Part shown: in pieces, positions 58,382-64,000 of the stretch | Layout of the letters: the number at the start of each line of letters is the position of its first letter | Position numbering within the stretch: the stretch's first letter is position 1 | Source: Ruminococcus_G sp050944435 | GTDB lineage: Bacteria > Bacillota > Clostridia > Lachnospirales > Lachnospiraceae | Direction of reading: 5' to 3' | Length of the DNA stretch: 64,000 nt | Assembly (NCBI GenBank): GCA_050944435.1 | Contig: JBMNRB010000010.1 | Location: forward strand, 1 to 64,000 | Notes under the pieces: generated by a model | Told to the model about the DNA's origin: nothing | What the model saw: only the letters and a program-made list of their open reading frames with translations | The model's database searches: none | Made by a program: the position numbers and the translations under genes

Positions 58382-60427
58382 CTACAGTCCCAGCAGACTC
58401 CCCGCCTGGTATATAATAAACGTAATCACCCATGCCACTGCAAGCTGGAAAAGCGCCGCGCCAAACATCCACCGGACGCTTCCCGACTCTTTTTTTACTG
58501 TAGCCAGCGTGGCAATACATGGTATGTACAACAGACTGAACGTCATCATGCAGTACGCATTCAGCGGTCCAAAGCCAACGTCCCCCAGGGCGGAAGCCAG
58601 CATTGTCATACCGGAAACAGCCGTTATGTTTCCTATGCCAAACAAAACGGAACAACTGGATACTACCACTTCCTTGGCGGAGATTCCCGCAATCAGGGCT
58701 ACCACCAGCTGCCAATACCCCAATCCCAGAGGCTTAAACATCGGAACGATTGCCTTTCCGATTGCCGAGCCAAAGCTCTGGGAAATATCGCTGACATATC
58801 CGGAAGGACCAAAATTCAATACAAACCACATTAAAACGGATGCGATGAAAATCGTTGTACCCGCTTTCGTCAGATAGTCCTTTACCTTTTCCCAGACATA
58901 AATCCACACCGTCCTGGCGCTTGGCGCCTTATATTCCGGCAGCTCAATTAGAAGGTTATTTTCCGCTTTTCTGCCGTCAATAAGATGAAGGATATAGGCT
59001 GCTCCAATGGCCACGGCCATCCCCAGCACATACATGGAAAAGGCTGCCAGCGCTGCATACTTTCCGAAAAATGCCTGGGAAAACAGCACATACACCGGAA
59101 GTCTGGCGCTGCAGGACATAAACGGAGTCACCAGCATGGTTTTCATCCGGTCCTTTCTGTCTTCCAATACCCGCGAAGCCATAACCGCCGGCACCGTACA
59201 CCCGAATCCCAGAATCATGGGGATGAAGGCCCTGCCGGAAAGTCCCAGTTTTCCCATCAGACTGTCCATCACATATGCGGCTCTGGCCATATACCCGCTG
59301 TCTTCCAGAAAAGCCAGCGCTAAAAACAGAATAAATATATTGGGGAGGAAGGTAAGGATACCTCCAACTCCAGCTATGATTCCATCCACAATTAAAGAGA
59401 TCAGCCACGGAGAAGTCCCCAATGCGGCCAGCATATTGGCCACTTCCCCGGAGATGACTTCCAGGAAAATTCCCATATATCCCTTCAGCCAGTCACCGAT
59501 GGTAAAGGTGACGGCAAACACCATAGCCATAATCAGCAAGAAGATCGGCAGCCCCCAGAAACGATCCGTCAGCCACCGGTCAATTTTATCGGTGCTCTGC
59601 GCCTTCTGTTCCTTATTGACCAGAGTCTCCTGTATAACTTCTTCAATGAAATCGTATTTTTCATTGATGATCTGGGTTTCATAACTTTTGTCCAGAATCT
59701 CCGAAGTATCAATGGGATACTGCTTTTTTACTTCCTCGTCGTCCTCCAGATACTTAATAGCGAAGTAGCGATATTTTTCCAGATCAGGATATGCCTTCCG
59801 CAGTCTTTCCTTCAGAAGATCGATTTTATCCTCAATCTCGTCACTGTAAACCATGACAAATTCTTTATGATGCTGATGACGGTGCTCCGTATGAGTATCA
59901 TGATGATGAATCAGCGGCTGATGTTCCAGAAAATCCCGATGGTGAATCACCGCATGCATCAGAATATCCAATCCCTTTTTCTTTCTGGCGCTGACCGGTA
60001 TTACTGGAATGCCCAGCATTTCCGGAAGACGGTGCAGATCTATTTCCATTCCCCTTTTTTCTACAATATCCATCATATTGAGAGCCAGCACCACCGGCTT
60101 TCCAAGTTCAATCAGCTGCAGAGTCAGATACAGATTTCTTTCCAGTGCGGAAGCGTCCGCCACATCGATAATCACATCTACCTCATCACTCTGCACATAT
60201 TGTCTGGCCACCACTTCTTCCATGGTATAGGATGTCAAACTGTAAGTTCCCGGCAGATCCACCAGCTGAAGATCATAGTCCTGGAACTTCATGGAGCCTT
60301 CCACTTTCTCCACCGTAACTCCTGGCCAGTTGGCCACCTTTAAATTTGCTCCCGTATAAGCGTTAAACAGGGTGGTTTTTCCGCAGTTTGGATTTCCCAT
60401 AAATCCTACACGTATCCTATTTTCCAT
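58382..60427 (-). CDS. feoB: Ferrous iron transport protein B with internal His-rich segment
   Basis: A 681-residue Fe2+ transporter. The N-terminal GTPase has G1 GNPNCGKTTLFN, G3 DLPG and G4 NMMD; then a linker with eleven His in residues 162-187 (for example HHHDTHTEHRHQHH); then the GDI-type helices, and a membrane part with two Gate-type repeats containing Cys/Pro-rich GCTVPAVMAS. The membrane part has about eight to ten TM. It overlaps feoA by 11 bases. The His cluster is unusual in position and may bind metal. Length slightly below that of the largest FeoBs. Confidence 0.96.
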   Translation of the reverse strand: MENRIRVGFMGNPNCGKTTLFNAYTGANLKVANWPGVTVEKVEGSMKFQDYDLQLVDLPGTYSLTSYTMEEVVARQYVQSDEVDVIIDVADASALERNLYLTLQLIELGKPVVLALNMMDIVEKRGMEIDLHRLPEMLGIPVIPVSARKKKGLDILMHAVIHHRDFLEHQPLIHHHDTHTEHRHQHHKEFVMVYSDEIEDKIDLLKERLRKAYPDLEKYRYFAIKYLEDDEEVKKQYPIDTSEILDKSYETQIINEKYDFIEEVIQETLVNKEQKAQSTDKIDRWLTDRFWGLPIFLLIMAMVFAVTFTIGDWLKGYMGIFLEVISGEVANMLAALGTSPWLISLIVDGIIAGVGGILTFLPNIFILFLALAFLEDSGYMARAAYVMDSLMGKLGLSGRAFIPMILGFGCTVPAVMASRVLEDRKDRMKTMLVTPFMSCSARLPVYVLFSQAFFGKYAALAAFSMYVLGMAVAIGAAYILHLIDGRKAENNLLIELPEYKAPSARTVWIYVWEKVKDYLTKAGTTIFIASVLMWFVLNFGPSGYVSDISQSFGSAIGKAIVPMFKPLGLGYWQLVVALIAGISAKEVVVSSCSVLFGIGNITAVSGMTMLASALGDVGFGPLNAYCMMTFSLLYIPCIATLATVKKESGSVRWMFGAALFQLAVAWVITFIIYQAGSLLGL

Positions 60428-60653
60428 CGGACATATCCTCCTTCACCTCAATATTCTCTGCGATATGTTTTCCAATGGCGAACCGTGTTCCCCGTACGTT
60501 GATGATCAGCGCTCCTTTTTTCTTCTTATTCAGCACACTGACCTTTGCCTCCCGAGTCATCCCCAGCGCAGCCAGGCGCCGGTCAATATTCACAGGCAGA
60601 TTCATCTGCTCTACCCGATAGTTTTTTCCTATCTCTCCCGCAATCAACTTCAT
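60417..60653 (-). CDS. feoA: Ferrous iron transport protein A
   Basis: A 78-residue SH3-like protein that helps FeoB. It has the usual hydrophobic core and a LAALGMTREAKVSVLNKKK loop. It starts six bases after coaX, unusual for iron genes, and no Fur-like box is seen there. Confidence 0.94.
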   Translation of the reverse strand: MKLIAGEIGKNYRVEQMNLPVNIDRRLAALGMTREAKVSVLNKKKKGALIINVRGTRFAIGKHIAENIEVKEDMSDGK

Positions 60654-60659
60654 AATATC

Positions 60660-61427
60660 TCAGCCCTTGTTCTTGTTGTAAATGATTAACAGTCCCTTCA
60701 GCAGCAGATTATCATCCAGAATCACTTTTCTCTTACAGTAAGGCACGATGGCTTTCGCCAATCCGCCGGTGGCCACCGCCGTGGCCTTCTGTCCTATTTC
60801 CTCCTCAATCCTGTCGATCATGCCGTCCACAACAGCCGCATTCCCGTAAATGATTCCGCTCTTCATACAGTCGATGGTATTTTTCCCAATCATCTGTCTG
60901 GGCGGCTCCAGACTGATCCCCTGCAGCTGCGACGCATGGGCCGTCAGTGAATTCAAAGAAACCATCACTCCCGGAAGAATCATACCGCCGGTATAGTTTT
61001 TCTTCTCATCAATGACGCAGATGGTGGTAGCCGTTCCCATATCCAGAATAATCAGCGGAACGGGATATTCATTGATTCCGGCCACCGCTCCCGCCACAAG
61101 ATCGCTGCCAAGCTGAGCAGGATTATCCATCAAAATATTCAGTCCCGTTTTAATTCCCGGCCCTACCACAAGGATCTGGCGGCGCAGCACCTTTTCTGCC
61201 GCCAGGCGGACGATGCTGGTGATCTGAGGCACCACAGAGCAGATAATCCCTCCTTTGATATCCTCTATTGAGATTCCATACAGCTCAAAAACCACCTTGA
61301 TATCGATGGCATATTCCAGTTCGGTTTTCGTTTTCACTGTTGCCAGTCTTTCTATAAAATAAGTTCGCTTTTCGTCCACGCATCCAATGACAATATTGGT
61401 GTTGCCGATATCTATTGCCAGAATCAT
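60660..61427 (-). CDS. coaX: Type III pantothenate kinase
   Basis: A 255-residue ASKHA-fold kinase, the first step in CoA synthesis; insensitive to CoA feedback in the family. Motifs: MILAIDIGNTNIVIG, then the PHOSPHATE-2 region LGSDLVAGAVAG with the catalytic Asp, and LDMGTATTICVID. Four bases after the S component gene. Confidence 0.96.
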   Translation of the reverse strand: MILAIDIGNTNIVIGCVDEKRTYFIERLATVKTKTELEYAIDIKVVFELYGISIEDIKGGIICSVVPQITSIVRLAAEKVLRRQILVVGPGIKTGLNILMDNPAQLGSDLVAGAVAGINEYPVPLIILDMGTATTICVIDEKKNYTGGMILPGVMVSLNSLTAHASQLQGISLEPPRQMIGKNTIDCMKSGIIYGNAAVVDGMIDRIEEEIGQKATAVATGGLAKAIVPYCKRKVILDDNLLLKGLLIIYNKNKG

Positions 61428-61431
61428 TTTC

Positions 61432-62094
61432 TCATACTCCTATATTTTTCATCACTTTCGTATTCATCAGAACTTTTCCGATGAGCGCAACAATTACCGC
61501 AGCCACAATCGCCTCCGGTATGCCGTTTACACCAATCACAGCCAGAATTGCCAGATAGACATTTCCTGTAATTTCACTGGCAGCAGCATAACTTTCTCCG
61601 AAAAACAGCAATATCATATGCATTACCAGCAGAGTATTGGTAAGAGATCCTGCAAGTCCTGCCAGGGCCAGAGCCGCCGCCGGCGCCTTCTTCCCTTTCC
61701 GTCCGGCAATTTTTGCCGTCAGTTTGTACACATAATAAGGTACCACGCCCACCAGTATCCGGGGTAGGAAACAAATGATGATGCTTCCGATGCCTCCGCT
61801 GTATTCTCCCAGAGAGTAAAAGGGAGTAAATACAAAGGAAGTAACGCTGGGGTTAACGGTATTGTTAATGAAACTGGTCAGTCCAAAAACAAACCCCAAT
61901 GCCGCTCCTTTTTTAGGCCCTAACATCAATGATCCGATGATGACCGGAATGTGGATGATGGTGGCTCTTGTAAATCCCAACGGAATATACCCGAGAAATG
62001 GTGTGAAAGCCATAATAAAAATCAGTGCAGCGAAAAGTGCCACCTGCGTCAGGCTTTTCGTTCTTGACATGGTTGCCGTTCTTGTGTTATTCAT
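61432..62094 (-). CDS. ECF transporter S component, probably pantothenate (PanT-like)
   Basis: A 220-residue membrane protein with about six hydrophobic segments and the S-component pattern ALFAALIFIMAFTPFLGYIPL and GPKKGAALGFVFGLTS. No T or ATPase unit is near, as usual for group II ECF importers that share a central module. Placed between coaBC and coaX, so pantothenate is the likely substrate; that is an inference. It could instead be a general vitamin S component. Confidence 0.85.
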   Translation of the reverse strand: MNNTRTATMSRTKSLTQVALFAALIFIMAFTPFLGYIPLGFTRATIIHIPVIIGSLMLGPKKGAALGFVFGLTSFINNTVNPSVTSFVFTPFYSLGEYSGGIGSIIICFLPRILVGVVPYYVYKLTAKIAGRKGKKAPAAALALAGLAGSLTNTLLVMHMILLFFGESYAAASEITGNVYLAILAVIGVNGIPEAIVAAVIVALIGKVLMNTKVMKNIGV

Positions 62095-62159
62095 TTTTTC
62101 CTCCTGTTACTGTTCCCGCTTTCCGGGATACAATACATTCTTTCCCTTGACAGGGATGT

Positions 62160-63350
62160 CTACAAGTTACTTAAAATTTTATCCAGGATGGAATGTGCAA
62201 CCTCTTCCTTGCTCATAAGTCCAAGAGAGATTTCTTCCTCCCGTGTAATCAGGGTCACCACATTGGTATCCGCCTGGAATCCGGCTCCGGCCTCTTTCAG
62301 ATTGTTTGCCGCAATCATATCCAGATGCTTCTTCTCAAGCTTTGCCCTGGAATTACTGATCATATGCTCTGTTTCCATGGAAAAACCGCACAAAAACTGG
62401 TCTTTTCTTTTTCGTTCTCCCAAATATGCCAGAATATCACGGGTTCGCTCCATGGGAAGCAGAAACTGTTCTTCTTTTTTCTTTACCTTTTCTCCGCTCA
62501 CGCTTACGGGCCGATAATCAGCCACTGCCGCCGCTTTGATAACAATATCCTGATCCTCAAAACGTTCCGTCACCGCCTGAAACATGTCGTCCGCAGTGAC
62601 AACGGGAATCACGTTCACCGACAGCGGAGCCTTTATTCCCACCGGTCCGCTCACCAAGGTTACCTCCGCACCGCGGAGCATGGCTGCTTTCGCCAGCGCG
62701 TATCCCATCTTGCCTGAAGAGTGATTGGTGATATATCGGACCGGATCAAGAGCTTCCCTGGTGGGACCTGCGGTAACCAGCACCTTTTTTCCCTTCAGAT
62801 CTTTTTCAAAAGCAATTTCCTTTTCAATATATTCATACAGAACTTCCGGTTCCGGCATCTTACCCGCACCGATATCTCCGCAGGCGAGGTAACCGCTGGC
62901 AGACTCAATCACAACACAGCCATACTTTTTCAGTTTCTCCATATTATCCTGCACAATGGCATTTTCATACATGGCCGTATTCATGGCCGGCGCAATCAAA
63001 ATGGGGCAGCGGCAGGCCAGAAAAGTGGTGGTCAGCATATCATCCGCAATTCCTCCGGCCATTTTCCCGATCACATCCGCCGTGGCCGGCGCCACCATCA
63101 TCACATCTGCCCTTTTCCCCAGAGACACATGTTCCACATTGTGCTGAAAATTACGGTCAAAGGTATCCACAATACATTTGTTGCCGGTCAGCGTCTCAAA
63201 AGTAATGGGATTAATAAAATTTACCGCATGTTCTGTCATGATTACATGGACATCGGCCTGCTTTTTCACCAGCATACTGGCCAAAGACGCCGTTTTATAA
63301 GCGGCGATTCCACCGGATACCCCAAGAAGCACCGTCTTTCCTTTTAACAT
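62160..63350 (-). CDS. coaBC: Phosphopantothenoylcysteine decarboxylase/phosphopantothenate-cysteine ligase
   Basis: A 396-residue bifunctional enzyme. The N-terminal FMN-dependent CoaC part has GVSGGIAAYKTA, VMMVAPATADVIGKMA, APAMNTAMYEN and the Cys of ASGYLACGDIGAGK. The C-terminal CoaB part has KKVLVTAGPTREALDPVRYITNHSSGKMG. Together they make 4'-phosphopantetheine from 4'-phosphopantothenate with CTP and cysteine. First gene of a run to 56.0 kb, with its own promoter overlapping the preceding gene's end. Confidence 0.97.
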   Translation of the reverse strand: MLKGKTVLLGVSGGIAAYKTASLASMLVKKQADVHVIMTEHAVNFINPITFETLTGNKCIVDTFDRNFQHNVEHVSLGKRADVMMVAPATADVIGKMAGGIADDMLTTTFLACRCPILIAPAMNTAMYENAIVQDNMEKLKKYGCVVIESASGYLACGDIGAGKMPEPEVLYEYIEKEIAFEKDLKGKKVLVTAGPTREALDPVRYITNHSSGKMGYALAKAAMLRGAEVTLVSGPVGIKAPLSVNVIPVVTADDMFQAVTERFEDQDIVIKAAAVADYRPVSVSGEKVKKKEEQFLLPMERTRDILAYLGERKRKDQFLCGFSMETEHMISNSRAKLEKKHLDMIAANNLKEAGAGFQADTNVVTLITREEEISLGLMSKEEVAHSILDKILSNL

Positions 63351-63387
63351 GATAGTACCTTCCTTGTTTCGTTTTACATTCCTGATT

Positions 63388-63416
63388 ATTATATAAAAAT
63401 CATCTTGTTATTTCAA
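63388..63416 (-). promoter_or_regulatory. Promoter of the coaBC run
   Basis: TTGAAA (complement of 63411-63416), 17-base spacer, TATAAT (complement of 63388-63393). The -35 box overlaps the last codons of the DUF2298-type gene. Confidence 0.75.
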
Positions 63417-64000
63417 CAATGTACGTTCCATTTTTCTCAAAAACAACATCGCCCAGGCTTTTCAGCTGCTGATCATTTATGGTTCCATATTTTTCCCGCT
63501 CCAGTGTTCCTACATAAACGTATTCCACACTGTATTTATCCAACAGTTCTCTTACTGCATTTTCATCCTGAGACGTGTAGATCGTCTCCACATCAGCCCG
63601 CCGTTCATTGAGGGCCTCCACGTCCCCCCGCCACAGCCATTCATGAACATACCATCCCATCACACAGGGAAGGCCGGTCATGGCCGATACTCTCTGATAA
63701 TCGGAATAACTGTCGCCGCAGGCTTCCACAATCACCGGACTTCCCTTTACGTTTTCATTCAGCCAGGCAATTGCCGGCGCGTCTTCCGGAAAATCTTCCT
63801 CCAGATAGGCAGTGGCGTCAAGTCCGGGGAAAGCCTCTAAAGACAAATCATCCCCGTACCAGGCGGAACCTGCATTTACAATGTAGCCAAAGGTAGACAC
63901 CAGGCAGATTCCCGTCACGATCCCTGTGATATACAGCCCCCGGGACCGGTGCAGAAGAAAGCGTATCAATATATAAGCCATGCAGATACCGAAAAGAGTG
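63400..64000 (-). CDS. C-terminal part of a DUF2298-type membrane protein, cut by the window edge
   Basis: The last 200 residues of a larger protein; the reading frame stays open to the window edge at 64000, so the gene starts outside. Two hydrophobic stretches (LFGICMAYILIRFLL and GLYITGIVTGICLVS) are followed by an outside domain with MTGLPCVMGWYVHEW and a YVYVGTLEREKYG segment typical of DUF2298/YYY proteins. These are large polytopic membrane proteins with a glycosyltransferase-like fold. Function is not known. Confidence 0.8.
   Translation of the reverse strand, partial: TLFGICMAYILIRFLLHRSRGLYITGIVTGICLVSTFGYIVNAGSAWYGDDLSLEAFPGLDATAYLEEDFPEDAPAIAWLNENVKGSPVIVEACGDSYSDYQRVSAMTGLPCVMGWYVHEWLWRGDVEALNERRADVETIYTSQDENAVRELLDKYSVEYVYVGTLEREKYGTINDQQLKSLGDVVFEKNGTYIVEITR

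Noticed and set aside
1..64000. CRISPR array, prophage or insertion sequence
   Set aside because: No regular repeat-spacer pattern, integrase, transposase or phage structural gene was found; the only tandem repeat is the coding one at 43190-43493.

Overview
The window looks like chromosome from an anaerobic, low-to-mid GC Firmicute of the Lachnospiraceae type. The reasons are a glutamate-synthase-linked type [FeFe] hydrogenase, a NADH-type L-lactate dehydrogenase, meso-diaminopimelate dehydrogenase, sigma-A promoters with TTGACA/TATAAT boxes, strong AGGAGG ribosome-binding sites, a LuxS protein, type III pantothenate kinase with an ECF vitamin importer, and several choline-free, proline-rich or NlpC/P60-type secreted wall proteins. 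There is no sign of a prophage, insertion sequence, CRISPR array or integrated element; almost all of it is compact core genome, with most genes on the minus strand.

Layout. 1-8.2 kb (minus strand): a probable single transcript carrying an SsuABC/TauABC-type importer, a flavoprotein that fuses a NuoF-type Fe-S domain to a GltD-like oxidoreductase, an [FeFe] hydrogenase and a HAD phosphatase, followed by a secreted CHAP-like protein whose ribosome-binding site sits in a perfect 14-bp hairpin. 8.2-10.8 kb: rpiA, a Cof-type phosphatase and a divergent PHP phosphoesterase. 10.8-18.3 kb: a folC-pheA-AAA ATPase-ppx-ppk1 polyphosphate/folate/phenylalanine operon. 18.4-19.9 kb: pyrBI. 19.9-29.7 kb: thioesterase, maf, RNase P RNA, nucleoside kinase, nif3-like, trmK, rpoD, dnaG, dgt (the macromolecular-synthesis cluster) and lrgAB. 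29.7-32.4 kb (plus strand): ldh, a tRNA-Leu with anticodon AAG, and a SpoIID-like/peptidoglycan-binding protein. 32.4-41.4 kb (minus): ddh, then the translation/isoprenoid/phospholipid run pyrH-frr-uppS-cdsA-dxr-rseP, then aspartokinase and class II aldolase. 41.5-44.8 kb: a modular wall hydrolase with a long proline-rich repeat, and trpS. 44.9-48.1 kb (plus): luxS with a PfoR-like EIIC membrane protein, then a small secreted Cys/His-rich peptide, an ECF sigma factor and an RsgI-like membrane anti-sigma protein. 48.2-55.0 kb (minus): an unknown gene, glf, truA, DUF2207/LemA pair, HIT protein and an LCP ligase. 55.1-64 kb: a PfkB sugar kinase and a long minus-strand run coaBC-panT-coaX-feoAB-metY-isochorismatase-GNAT, ending in a truncated DUF2298-type membrane protein at the window edge.

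How they work together. The ldh, hydrogenase and fba genes describe fermentative redox disposal; ddh and aspartokinase supply meso-DAP for the wall; pyrB, pyrI, pyrH, dgt, Maf and the nucleoside kinase handle nucleotides; coaBC, coaX and the S component make coenzyme A from imported pantothenate. The parts that are least explained by textbook biology are the secreted-peptide/ECF/anti-sigma cassette at 46.6-48.1 kb, the importer-hydrogenase operon at 1.5-8.2 kb, the RBS-masking hairpin at 1499-1557, the luxS-EIIC pair, the histidine-rich segment inside FeoB, and the alternative-pairing palindromes between lysC and pyrH.
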